From Rutstroemia sp. NJR-2017a BVV2 (Eukaryota; Ascomycota; Leotiomycetes; Helotiales; Rutstroemiaceae), in contig NJPS01000002.1 of NCBI GenBank assembly GCA_002946415.1, positions 124,001 to 188,000 of the forward strand: DNA of 64,000 nucleotides. Reading direction: 5' to 3'. Shown piece after piece: positions 10,736-21,728 of the stretch. The first letter of the stretch is position 1. Each line of letters begins with the position of its first letter. The translations under genes and the position numbers were made by a program. The notes under the pieces were generated by a model. That model ran no database searches. It saw only the letters and a program-made list of their open reading frames with translations, and had not been told where the DNA came from.

Positions 10736-13700
10736 TATAGATTATGCCGTCTGCGACTATATCTCGATTAAATTACGAGAGATGGCAGTTGGTTGCTGAT
10801 TCGAACTCGAATGTATTCTTTTCCTTCTCCAGTACTGTTTCCAGCACGTATTTTCAACTGATATGCGACCGATTCGATGGCAGGCTTGTTTGACTTTTCG
10901 AACAACAGAGATGAGATTGCCGATTGTTTCGAGACTGGCAAGTCGGACCGCTTAGAATTAGCAATGACTTGTCGCGGGCACGGTCAAAGAGTCGTCAAGG
11001 AGGTCCTATCGTCTTGGCAGAAAAGATTTTGATATCTATTAAAATGTAAACTCTGTAAAAGGTCAAATCAATGACTTCACAAGAGAGACAGAAATTGAAT
11101 CGTCGATTTTAGTGAAGGAAGGTCTAGTTGATCCGATAGGGGTTCGGTCGTCCTGTGAAGCACAATCTTTCGTAAATTTCTTCTTCTCTCGCAATGAAGG
11201 ATGCTGAGACCGATTGTGCTTGAATTAAGCTTGTGAGGATTTCGATTTGTAAATAGAATTTGACTGGGCCGGGAAGGATGGATTGATGGGGAAATTGCCG
11301 TCGTGAAGGGAGTTCTGCAGTGCTGTAGTGCTGCTGATATCCGTTTTGACGTCTTGATAAAGTTGATTCCGCTTCAATGTACACCTTTCCGGGCTTTATT
11401 TTTTCATTAATACAAGAGAATAGATGAAACCTCAAGCTGCAAAGATGGAAAGATGAGAGAGACGAAAAGATGGAAAAGAGGGCGAAAGTATTGAGGGCGA
11501 TGGGAATGGGAATGGTGGAAGAGGAAGAGTAAAAAGTTCTCATAAGATTGGGGACAGGATTAGGATGATGTGGTTTTTAGGTGCTTTTCCTGCTGGGTGG
11601 CTCGGGTGGGTGTGCGAGGTGTGGTGAGTGGTGAGGATGGCTGTCTCGCAGGAAAATGGTCGCTTATGATAATTAGTGCGTGTGCTGAAACTTGGTGATG
11701 AATGATCCTTGCTGCTGGACTGCTTGACATTCCAAAGTTGCTCGACTTGACCTGGCTAGCTCAGGTACTTTTGGTATTTTTGGGATTGCGCCTGTCGGCT
11801 TGGTGTTAAAGCACAAGGCGGTCGAAGTGAAGCAGGCCGGTGAGGGAATTATATGCATCTTCAAACGAACTTGCGAGGGTTCGAATGGAATACGTACTTG
11901 GTCCTCGCTCATATGGGGACGGGGACGGGGACGGGGACAGGCACCTTTACGAGACAATGGAAACGGGGCAGGATTGTGGAATCTCGATTACTGTTGTCGA
12001 TATTGCGTACATTTCGAGCCATACTATCTGTGCGATAAGAATCCCTCCTGTCATCGCGGTATCTATATCAAGTGTGACATGTAAATACTCAGCTCTGTCC
12101 TATCCAATACTACATCAGTTATTGATATTGATGTCCATGCTTGCGGTATTCTGAAAATACCATCTCACTGCATAACCTTTATGTAGGTAGCCGTGGATAG
12201 ATGTGCATCATAATCAGTATCCAGTATCTCAGCATGTTCAAGACTTCCAGTCCTATAAAATACTCTTTTGCAATTACTGCAGTCTTGGAAACTCAATCCC
12301 TCATCTCTCCAGACTCCCATCTTGCTTGCCAAAGAGTTCAAATCTCTTGATTACGCCGGTATACCCTACTCGACATGACAGTCAGTCCTCAACTTGGGAT
12401 GATTCTGTTCCTCAGCCCTCAGCCCGCAGTCCTCGGTCTCAAATGGATTCGGGGTCCGGTATCGAATCCAAGCCAAGGCAGCGTATCACACCCCCATCTC
12501 AAAGATCCTGCATTATACCATAGCGGGCCATTCCACACCAATGAACACCTATCCTCTTTCCATAAAAGTGTCCAAGTGCTTTTCCCCTGGTCCTTACATA
12601 ACCTCTGTTTATGCTTATAAGCTTCTACTTCAAATCTACTTGCTACTCAAAAACGTACTCGTGTGCCTCTCTGGACGGTATCATGAAGAGTACTGACTCT
12701 GGCGATGAGGCCGAGCCTTCACCGATAATGCGTTGAAGTTCTTGCTTGTTTTACAAGGCGTTGTACACGCAAGCCTAACTCATCAAAGCATTACAAAGTC
12801 CGCGTTCCTCGGGTCGTCTTCTTGTGCGATTAGTCGTCTCCCCCATTACCCCTTAAAATGGCATTGACGGACGTTGAGTTTGCGCACCCTACTGGAGTAT
12901 CGTCAATAGGACCGATCTCGACGGATTCCTCCAGGGAAAATGATCTGCATACTCACCCCCGTATAAATATAATTATACATCTTCTCTGTGGCGGAGACAA
13001 TACTTCGTAATGGTTGGTGAAGAAGTACCGCCCCGTGGCTGGTAGTTGCGTTGAATGCTAGTTCGATGAGTTCGATGAGTTCGATGGTATGATGCACATT
13101 ACCCGTACAGCCGTCCCTCCTCGCTGATTGATAACTCTTAATGGTGATCCTCTTTATCTGAAACGTTAGCTTGTAGTATGCCGTGAGACAAGCAACTCCA
13201 GCCGCCCACCCTTACTTCGTGCAATTGGACAGTTCTGCGGTACCGCGGTTCGCCCTGCTGCCTTAAGCTTTACCAAGAAGACATGAGATGATGGGAATGC
13301 TCAAGTCCAGAATTGTTCAACGGCGTTGATGCATGTAGACAAGCGGACAATGCATGAATTTGGGGAATCGGAATACCTTCTAGAGAAGAAAGAGAAGGTT
13401 TTTGCGACGGGATGATGGCTGAAGACTCGTTCTATATCTGTGGCTAGCTGCACACCAGTGTTTGAGACGCGGTCAGGACGCGAGCTATACTCTGCTGCTT
13501 CTAGAATCTTGTTTGCATGAATGAAGATATCGATATCGAGCAAGTTGTTTCTAAGAATAAGGTGAGTTGCTCAAACAGGAGATACAGCATTCTTGCACGA
13601 CGCACGACGGCACGAAATACAAGACAAGGATAATCTGTCAACTTCCTCCTTACTGATGCAAAGGTTCAACAATACATCATGTGATTGACGTAAGTAGCAG

Positions 13701-13963
13701 AATGGAGGTCTCGCCCTATTTCGGATACTCGTGCTTGTTTTCTCCGTGCAGGCACAATCGCTTATCGTATCGGGAAAGTGTGGCTTGTCCCCGTGGTCCT
13801 TGCACATATTGATGATGGAGAGATTTCACAGAAATGCTTTTCACAACTTTAGCAACTGAACAGTCAACAAGACGCGCTTGATCGCTGGTCTTTAAGTTCC
13901 AATGAGGTGAGGCAAACGCGACCATTCTTATTGTACCGGCAGGGTCGCGTCCCAAACAACAAT
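10736..13963. other. 3.2 kb divergent intergenic region between the PUF and YL1 genes
   Basis: Both flanking genes point outward, so both promoters lie here. No reading frame looks coding. Short tandem repeats occur at 11918-11940 (GGGGAC units) and 13056-13087 (GTTCGATGA units). A two-codon upstream ORF (ATG AGG TGA, 13902-13910) sits 53 bp before the YL1 start. Confidence 0.55.
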
Positions 13964-16078
13964 ATGGCCGAAGAGATAGATGAAGATACCCCAATGCGAA
14001 CTGAGGAGAATACCTCCGATGCCGGGAGTAGCAGCGACAGTGAGGGGGATAGCGGGGAAGAAGAGGTTGAATTGATGGTTACCTCGCGACAAAAGCGTTC
14101 TACAGCCGGAAACCGATTGACGTCCCTGTTACAACAAGAAGAGCCGGATGATGAGCTGGAACTTTTGTTTGCGGAAGATGAAGAGGATGCGGTTTACGAA
14201 GATGCTGGAGCGGATTCCGATGTGCAGATGGATTCGTCTGACGACGATGATGATCAAGGACCAACTGCGGGTGCGGATGATCTTGACGGGGAGAAAGAGC
14301 TGCAACGGAAGGAAAAGGCTGAGCGGCTTGCGAAAAAACGAAAAATAAACGATGGAATCCCAAAGATATTTAAGAAAAGGGTCAAGATAGACCCGACGAT
14401 TTCTGACAAACCTTCTCCGCGACCCAAGAAGAAATCCGAACGTTCATCATGGATACCCACTCCGGAAGATGCGCCGACTCGAGCTTCAGCGCGGGGCACC
14501 ACACGACAGAGCAAAGAGCAATTACATGTGCAAATGATAGACAGGGAGAAAAAGAGGCTGAAACAATTAGCAAATATGGAGAGAGCTGCTGCTGCGAAAG
14601 AAGCTGCGAAGAAACCGGCAATGACACAAGCGGATCGACTCGCAGAGGCAGCGAGGGTCGAAAAGAGCAATTCAAAAAGTCTTAGCAGATGGGAAGAGGC
14701 GGAACAACAGAGGGAAGAAGAGCAGAGACTAAAGTTGGCTGCGTTACACAATCGCCAATTAAACGGACCTGTTATTACACTGTGGAGCGGACTTGCGACA
14801 TGGGTTGGAGGAAAGCTCAAGCAAATTGGTTCAAAGAAGATTGGCCAAGATGAAGCTAAAGAGAAGACGAAGAAGAGAAAGGCTGCAGAGATGGAAGGAG
14901 ACGATGGTGGAGGTGAGGGAGAAGCAGATGCAGCTCCGAAAGATGCTTCCGGAGTTGATTCAGCCAAGCCTGGTGCATCATCTTCAGACGTCCAGGGTGA
15001 TGCCATAGCAAATGGAGGTAACTCAGCAACTTCTAAAAGCGATGAAGTTCCTGCGACTAAAGATGCTTCCCCACCAAGACCCCCGGTCGCAAATACATCT
15101 ACAAACAGCATGCTGAGGCCACCCGCTGTCCCAGAAAATCTTCCACAAATCAACAGCGGGATATTCAAACCTCCACAACTACCGCCAATACCACCCAGCA
15201 GCAGTGTCCTACAACCACCAAACCAGACATCAGGAGCCGTCCCGCCAATAAGCGGAGTACTACAACCACCACAATCCCACAATCAACCCGTCCCCATCAA
15301 TGGTAATCTACAGCCCCCTGCTCACCTGATCAATGCATCCGCTCCTCCGTTCTTCCTCCAACCTCCATCCCTAGACGGATCCAAACCCCTCCCCGGTTTC
15401 CAGCCGCCTAACACTCAATACCCACGTCTGATGCCGTCACAAACAACTCCTTTTGCTTTCACCCCCGCTCAGCACTATTCACCATACACTCCCGCTTCCG
15501 TTTCCGCTTCAACTTCCGCCCCTACTCCGCCGCCGCCGCCGCCTCCGCCAGCTCCTCCTCTTGTTGAATACTCGCTACGGAATTGTCTTATTCTATCTAA
15601 TTTCGACGACGACGAGATTAAATCGAAAGACGTCCAGACTCGTATCCTCTTCAACCAAACCTTCCCTAAGGCTCCGAGTAAGTCTTCCCATTCCGTTCCC
15701 CCTTTTCACACTTTGAACCTATTTACCCCCCCCATCTCTCTTCCCCCTAACCCCACACTCTAACCCCGCAAACCAGGAACCTACAAACCCCGCCACTCCC
15801 TCTGCGCCATAACGCACTATCCCGCCAAATTCCGCGACCCGAAAACGGGGCTCCCGTATCTAAACGCTTATGCGTACAAGGAGATCCAGAAGCTGCGGAA
15901 GGGCGAGTATAGGTGGAGCGCGTTGCTGGGGTGTTATGTGGGACAGCAGAGTTTTGCGGCGAGGGGCGTGCCGAGTCGGTTTTTGAAGGGGGAGGGGGGT
16001 GTAAAGGTTGAGGGGCCGGGAGGAGGGTCAGGGAGTGCGGGTGGTGGTGTGGAAAATGGGGGAGGAAGAGCGGCTTGA
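13964..16078 (+). CDS. YL1/Vps72/Swc2 subunit of the SWR1 chromatin remodeller
   Basis: Swc2 binds H2A.Z-H2B and helps SWR1 exchange H2A for H2A.Z in nucleosomes. Exons are 13964-15677 and 15777-16078, giving 671 aa in frame. The N-terminal YL1 region begins after an acidic stretch with SRQKRSTAGNRL (about residues 42-53), then a very acidic H2A.Z-binding segment, then Lys/Arg-rich coiled-coil sequence. The centre is Pro/Gln-rich with repeated LQPP motifs and a polyproline run. The C-terminal YL1_C domain (about 541-640) starts RNCLILSNF and continues across the intron into YKPRHSLCAITHYPAKF. The intron donor is GTAAGT and the acceptor CCAG. An ATG at 13964 is used; an upstream GTG in the same frame is not plausible as a start. 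The gene is diverged from the PUF gene. Confidence 0.93.
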
Positions 16079-16772
16079 TGGGGTATGATTGACGCAGCAG
16101 TAGAAGAAGATCCAGATGGGGAACTGGAAAGCTGGTCTTGTATGAGCTGAGTCACGTTGTACTCAGGTGTACGGACACGGAGAGGGCTAGATGCTTTTGA
16201 AAATCAGCGTAGCATAGCATAGCATTGCATTTGGGTAGTCTAATCGACTATTTTCCCACAATCAAATGAATCTCAACTCGGTTTCCTAATGCGAGTATAG
16301 ATATTTTCTTTTGCTATAGTATATATCGATAGTTCGATAACATATACTTATTGTTTCGATTAATGAATTAAAATAGGAAAGCGATTAGTCCTTTCATATA
16401 ACTTCGCAAGTTTACTTGCATCCCCACACTTCTTTCTCATTTTCCACATCAACAGACATGCATGGTGCGATTTCCCAGGGTGTTCGAGTAACTTAATAAG
16501 GCACGCCTATGCTGCGGACAGATTTTATTATTTTTTTGCGACGGTCAGCCAGCTTGTGGGTCCAGAACTAAAAGGTCACTATCGTGATTGTGCCACCAAC
16601 ATGCACCAACTGCATGAGCAGTGATACGACGACTTTTTGCTAGAAAACTAGAGGCAGCAAAAAAGACACTACATGTTGCCAAATACTATATATGTGGCCG
16701 GAAGCTGCTCATCTCTTGAGCAAAAATATGTTGCAGCTTCCACCACCATCATCGATTTAACCTTCCTTTACC
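16079..16772. promoter_or_regulatory. YL1 3' flank and P450 promoter region
   Basis: No gene is visible. A TATATAT motif at about 16687-16693 lies some 80 bp before the P450 start codon and is a reasonable TATA element. The first half should contain the YL1 3' UTR. Confidence 0.45.
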
Positions 16773-18400
16773 ATGCTTCACATCATCCTATCCGTGGTTG
16801 TGGGAGCTTCGGCTCTTCTCCTGTATACCATTGCCAATCAACGAATCACGAGAACCAAAGCCGCACGTCAACACGGCTGCAAAGCTCCCTTCACTTATTC
16901 TCACCTTGATCCGGTATTTGGAATTGACTTGAAATTGACTTGAAATTGCAAGAGATTCGGAAATCCCTCCGCCATCAGACCCTCCCTTTCTCTGCAAATC
17001 TGCACACCAAATATGGAAAGACTTTTGAAGTGATCGACTTTGGTACTCCGTCTATCAGAAGTATAGATACAGAAAACACCCAAGCGGTCTATGCTACGAA
17101 TCATGCAGATTGGGGGTATGAACCCTCGAGACTACCTGTCATGGGGTCGTTCTGTGGCCGTGGGTTTATCACTACAGATGGAGAGACATGGCAGAAATGC
17201 AGGGCTCTCCTAAGGCCGACCTTTAGCAAGTCGAATATTTCGGATCTAAGCATATATAAAGCTGCTGTTGAACGGTTTCTTAAATGCATTCCAAGTGATG
17301 GTCGCACCACTGTTGATTTACAACCTTTGCTATCGAACCTCGTAAGTGCTGTACCTAAACTGAGGACGAAGAGAGTAGATAATGACGAGATCAGTATTTG
17401 GAGACATCCCTGAAGTTTCTAATAGGTGTTTCCCCCAACACCAGCGATGAAGAGGAACGGAAGAAAGCAACAACCTTCATCAAAGCTTTCAACTCATCCA
17501 TGATCGGAATGGGCCTCTCCTTCATGCTAGGTCCATTCAAGTACCTGATCCCAAAATCCCTTACAACTACCGCCCACAAGCAAGTCCATGACTACATCGA
17601 CTTATTCGTCGATAAAGCATTAGAAAAGCTACAAGAAGAATCTACCAGCAATTCCCATACCCTGATGCAGAAAAGTCTCCTAGAAGGTCTTGCAAAGCAG
17701 ACTAATGACCGTATCGAAATCCGTCAGAATGTTATTCAAGGAATGCTAGCTGCACAAGGTACTACATATGTTCTCATAAGCAACACTTTATTCCTACTTT
17801 CGCGGAATCCAAGTCTGTACAAAAGACTTCGAGATGAGGTACAGGATCTGGACCTTGAAGCGACTACTCACTTGTTTGACGTGCTAAGAGATCAGGATTT
17901 CATCCATAATATCCTGCGTGAATGTGAGTTGTCATATCTTTAAATCACACGGGCGTACTAACAAACCCCCCTCCCCAGCCCTCCGCCTCTACCCTATATT
18001 CCCCAACATGAACCACATCGCTCTGCGCCACACCACCCTTCCCCGCGGCGGGGGCAGCGACGGCCAGTCCCCGATCTTTACACCACGGGGTACGACCATG
18101 TACGTGAACCAGTACGCTCTACATCGCGACAGGACAGTATTCGGAGATGACATTGAATCCTTCAATCCCGATCGATGGAAGTCCATCAAGCCAAGCTCTT
18201 GGGAGTATATCCCGTTTGGCGGCGGACCGCGTGCGTGTGTTGGGCAGCAGAAAGCGCTAGCTGAGGCAGCATACACGGTGGCGAAGATGGCGCAGGTGTA
18301 TCAGGGGTTAGAGAGTCGGGATGGGAGGGAGTGGGAAGGGGAGTGGAAGTTGACGGCGAAGAATGTGAATGGGTGTAAAGTTTTATGCATCCCAGCATAA
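16773..18400 (+). pseudogene. CYP52-like cytochrome P450, frameshifted near the N-terminus by an 11 bp tandem duplication
   Basis: This is a microsomal haem monooxygenase whose closest recognisable type is the fatty-acid/alkane hydroxylase clan (CYP52/539/584). Segments are 16773-17341, 17395-17923 and 17979-18400. An N-terminal membrane anchor is followed by DPVFGIDLKL, where the frame breaks. The 11 bp ATTGACTTGAA occurs twice in tandem (16923-16933 and 16934-16944). Discounting one copy makes all three exons sum to a 502-residue frame, normal for the family. Downstream are the K-helix ESLRLYP (split by the second intron), the FNPDRW motif and the haem loop FGGGPRACVGQQ, all intact. The I-helix reads AAQGTT, with Gly where the family has Asp/Glu. 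Both introns look functional, so the break is probably recent, or it is an assembly error. Confidence 0.85.
16923..16944 (+). repeat. Perfect 11 bp tandem duplication that breaks the P450 frame
   Basis: Two exact copies of ATTGACTTGAA abut. Eleven is not a multiple of three, so the frame shifts and a TGA follows within the second copy. Confidence 0.95.
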
Positions 18401-18774
18401 AGCATAGGTACTTAAGCAGTTGCTCTTTCTGCGAAAAGATGTACTTTCTGCTATATATTCTTCGCCTTGTTAGTTTTATAGAAGAGGTATGGAGTAAAGC
18501 CACGAAGGACTGTATTTGATAGTTTTCGTTGGTCGAATGATCCAGCTAATTTTACCTGGCACCGGTATATCAACATCAAAATCTGATTTGAGATATCTTT
18601 TATCTCTATCAATAAATGAACTTTAATACTTCTCAAAATAGTTTATAATACGTAGTAAAGTATTTTGAGAGCAGATTAATAGATTAAAATTAATAGAATA
18701 AGAATAAGAATATCTCAATTTTCTGATTTTTGAGAAGTTGAAGAGTGTTACCTTTGGTTTGAATTGGAGTCGCC
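18401..18774. other. AT-rich spacer between the two P450 loci
   Basis: No gene is visible. An 11 bp inverted repeat (ACTTCTCAAAA, about 18627-18637, and its complement near 18730-18741) brackets 115 bp of AT-rich DNA. This is too short and unsupported to call a transposon. Confidence 0.4.
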
Positions 18775-19940
18775 TAAGTCTCTCGCTTACGTGGGTGGAA
18801 TGTCACTGGCATCCAGTACGACTTTTCGTCCCAGTCTACATCGTCTGCTGCTCATTGTATGTCAAATACTCGCAGTACTTGCGTCACAAACTGCCCCATC
18901 TCCATCATCGCTTGCGTGCGTCCACTGCACGGTCGCTCTCCTCTAACAAACTATTATCGCGTTAGAGAGGGTGCAAGATCCTTATACTAGAAATATGGAC
19001 CGTCCGTCTCAATCCATCTTTTGGGGCGAAAACAACCGACATCGCGACCATATATCCCCGCGTTTCGGTGAATCATTCTGGCAGACATTCCTACATTGGT
19101 TCCTCCGCGAAGGGAATATCCACATACATCAAGTCCATCGGGAGCAACATAGCGCTCTAGAGGTATATTGTTTATAAGGCTAAGTCTCATTACTTCTTTA
19201 AGAACTGCTTGTGTTGTTCTTTGCGGAGCCATCTTAAGAGGCAATCGTCGTCTATCTTCAGGTCTTGTTCGCATGTTTTAATACTTCCTTGAAGTTTCTT
19301 CAATCAACTGAGGCTTTTCATTAGTGCTGTATCGCGAATTTTCCTTTGGAGAATACTTGCCTGGACAATCTCCGTGAGTCCGTGATAGGATCTCCAAGGC
19401 CTGAGATTGCACGAAGGAAGCCCATCATCATCTTGTTTTCAAAGAACCATGCGTTCCATTCTAGTATTTGCCCAATAATAGCTTCATAGTGGAAGCTATC
19501 GCAAATGCCAGAAATTATGTCGTTGATATCGCCGCCCTTTTCCATGAAGCCAAAGTTATTCTTGAAATCGGGGCACGAATTGACATCGAATGCCCAATAC
19601 CTTAACCATTCCGACAAGTCAATCTTCGTTTCTGCTAGTGCCATCATATCTTTGTGCAAATATTCTTGGTGCACGCATCGATTGAGTGTTCTGCCGTGTG
19701 TAGGCTAAGGATAAGCAACGCTAGCTCTTTCAGCCTGCTATTCGTAGTCGTTGTCGTACAAGCCATACGGCCCATACCTTTTGCGCGTGTCATAAAGTTT
19801 GCAGCGCTCTTTGGGAGGAGTGAAGTCTCGGAGATGGTTTGTTCTCTATTGATTCTCAAGGGAGGAAATCGGGTTGACCCTGAAAACGAACAGCACGCAG
19901 TCATCAGACTGATATGCGTCGCAGTCGGTTTTCTCAAGCC
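18775..19940 (-). pseudogene. Degenerate cytochrome P450 relic (pisatin-demethylase-like class)
   Basis: Recognisable pieces lie in the correct order on the minus strand, in different frames and separated by stops. Piece 1, 19321-19674, has DLSEWLRYWAFDV and FGFMEKGGD, the C/D-helix region. Piece 2, 18987-19274, has the K-helix VLKEVMRLSL, then PLERYVAPDG and FRPKRWIE. Piece 3, about 18775-18930, has the haem ligand loop RPCSGRTQA, then MMEMGQFVTQVLRVFDIQ, a TGA where Trp is expected (18852-18854), and a C-terminal strand. The haem cysteine is retained but no continuous frame exists. Upstream sequence to about 19940 may be the N-terminal part but is barely recognisable. The subfamily is inferred from overall resemblance. 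Confidence 0.75.
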
Positions 19941-20352
19941 AGGAAATACCTGATCCCACCCAAGGTTTCTTCAATTTCTCCGAGACTCCGGGAGAAAGCT
20001 GTGCTGTAAACGCACGGCGTATTATATTGGTTGGTTACCAAATATCAGCACACCATTAAGGTTACATTACAACGACTTCAGCTCGGAAGTTCGGGTGTTT
20101 CCGCAGAGCCGTTATATGCAAGTTATCGGAAGCTGGTCATTCATAATGTACCGTTAGATATTTCCTACATGCCTGTGATCATATCAATTGCGCCTCAATT
20201 GTACATGCAGCATGTTAAACACCACATGATATAGCAAACATGGCTGCCTGTTGATCAGGTTGCTTTCTTTTCGAATTTACAACGTGAACAAAGCTGTGTG
20301 CTCTCCTTCCGCTGTTTGAATTCGTTTCTCAAAGACCACCACTTTAACTAAA
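19941..20352. promoter_or_regulatory. Spacer and probable promoter of the UstYa-like gene
   Basis: No gene is recognised. It lies between the P450 relic and the + strand UstYa-like gene, so it should contain the latter's promoter. No clear TATA element was seen. Confidence 0.4.
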
Positions 20353-21132
20353 ATGCTATTTTCCAAGTCTCACAGCTATAATTTGGTCAATGGTGAAGAG
20401 ACCGAGAAAGTCATTTCTGAGAGACATTCCCCTAGGGTCAAGAAAGTTTGTTCTGTTCTTGTCATCATCTGCTTGTGCATTTTCGCGGGTGGTCTTGGGT
20501 ATGCGACTGGTAAAGGAGCATTAGACAAAACATCCTCGAAGCCGACAAACAAGTTTGAAGGTTTGTGTAAATCTAATCCGCCCTCAACGATCAAAGTTCA
20601 CCGTTAACATCTCTTAGTTGAATGGGGACCTCATACTTTCATATATAACAGAACCTTTTCCGAAGCGCCTAACCCCCATACCGACCGAGCCTGGCGTGAA
20701 ATATTTCCCGCGAAAGGGGGTTTCTTCGTACACCCCGTGATTGCCCCGCAGCGATCAACCTTCGCAGTCTTCCACCAGTTGCATTGTGTGGTATGAGTAG
20801 CAAGTCAATGAACGAGACGCGTCCTATTGTTAACACTGACACAGGACGGTATTCGTGGTGCATACTGGGCAAATCATCATGCGGCAGTGAATGGGCTGCA
20901 GCTCCGTGATGAGGATCTTCCAATGGATATACGTCCAAGTCATATTCGGCACTGTATCGATCTTTTACGACAAGCCCTCATGTGCCATGCGGATACAACA
21001 CTTGAGGTCGTGGAGACCGAGAGCAACGGAGTTCATGGCTTTGGAACTGAACATCAATGTGGAAACTGGGAACAGCTTGTGGATTGGACAAGTGAGCAAC
21101 AGCATATAAGGCGGGTAGAGCAGATTGTTTGA
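20353..21132 (+). CDS. UstYa-like (DUF3328) protein
   Basis: UstYa-family proteins catalyse oxidative cyclisation or related oxidations in fungal RiPP (ustiloxin, phomopsin, cyclochlorotine-type) and other secondary-metabolite pathways. Exons are 20353-20560, 20618-20790 and 20845-21132, giving 222 aa in frame. The short N-terminal cytosolic part is followed by one transmembrane helix (about 32-53, VCSVLVIICLC onwards). The middle contains YNRTFSEAP and the APQRSTFAVF lead-in. Both HxxHC motifs that define the family are present: HQLHC, just before the second intron, and HIRHC, followed by LLRQALMCHADTT. All introns have good sites, so the gene appears functional. It is flanked by dead P450s and, further on, a dead transporter, which suggests the remnant of a biosynthetic locus. 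No precursor peptide with repeated Kex2 sites was found nearby. Confidence 0.9.
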
Positions 21133-21728
21133 ATTCCAGGCATGTAGTAATGGTAGAAATAACGATGACCACAGATTTCGTTAATCTCATGTTTTTGTTT
21201 AATGAACCTTGTTTAATGGTTCATTAAGTATACGTGGATGCGGAGTGGTATACATCGCAGCATGAATCACAGTACTTAGATAGTAACACTTTTCTGTGGA
21301 CTTAAATACACTCAAATTAAATGATGTAGCACAGCTCGAAAATATCCAGGTGGTAGAACAGGAACAGCAAGTAGATATGCTTCCAAATTAAATGCCCAGA
21401 AATGTAATGGATTCAATTAAAGATCGTATAAGTAAGTGTAAATGCTCATCTAACAATGAATGCCCCTAACCCCTTAACCCATGCAGCCCCCTACCCGTCC
21501 CATTGCGCACTATTTCCCTTTTCCCTACTCCCCTGAAAATGCTGTGTAAAGAAATCGTTGTTATCGTAAAGACCGTTCCGTTTCGTAAGTGAAATTTCAA
21601 CCGAAAATCCAAGAATTAAATGAAACCAAAGAAATCTCCGCTTCCTTCCATCCACCCTTCTTTCCCTTATCCTTCCTGTCCTCCTTCTCCCTATCCCCAC
21701 TCAAACTTCTTACCAGAGAGCAAGAAAT
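21133..21728. other. Convergent intergenic region with a 3' hairpin
   Basis: No gene is visible. The + strand UstYa gene and the minus-strand secreted-protein gene converge here, so both 3' UTRs lie in it. A 10 bp perfect inverted repeat sits at 21199-21227. Confidence 0.5.
21199..21227. repeat. 10 bp perfect inverted repeat with a 9 nt loop
   Basis: TTAATGAACC (21199-21208) is followed by a 9 nt spacer and GGTTCATTAA (21218-21227). It lies 66 bp past the UstYa stop codon, probably in the 3' UTR. Function is unknown. Confidence 0.8.

Noticed and set aside
14254..15282. 342-codon minus-strand frame
   Set aside because: Antisense shadow of the YL1 gene, whose own frame has clear domains.
16773..18400. 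An intron that would splice out the 11 bp duplication and leave the P450 functional
   Set aside because: The only nearby donor and acceptor (GTATTT to GCAAG) would give a 41 bp intron and the wrong frame.
18627..18741. 11 bp inverted repeat bracketing 115 bp of AT-rich DNA, considered as a second MITE
   Set aside because: Arms are short and AT-rich, no target-site duplication was found and the interior has no further pairing.
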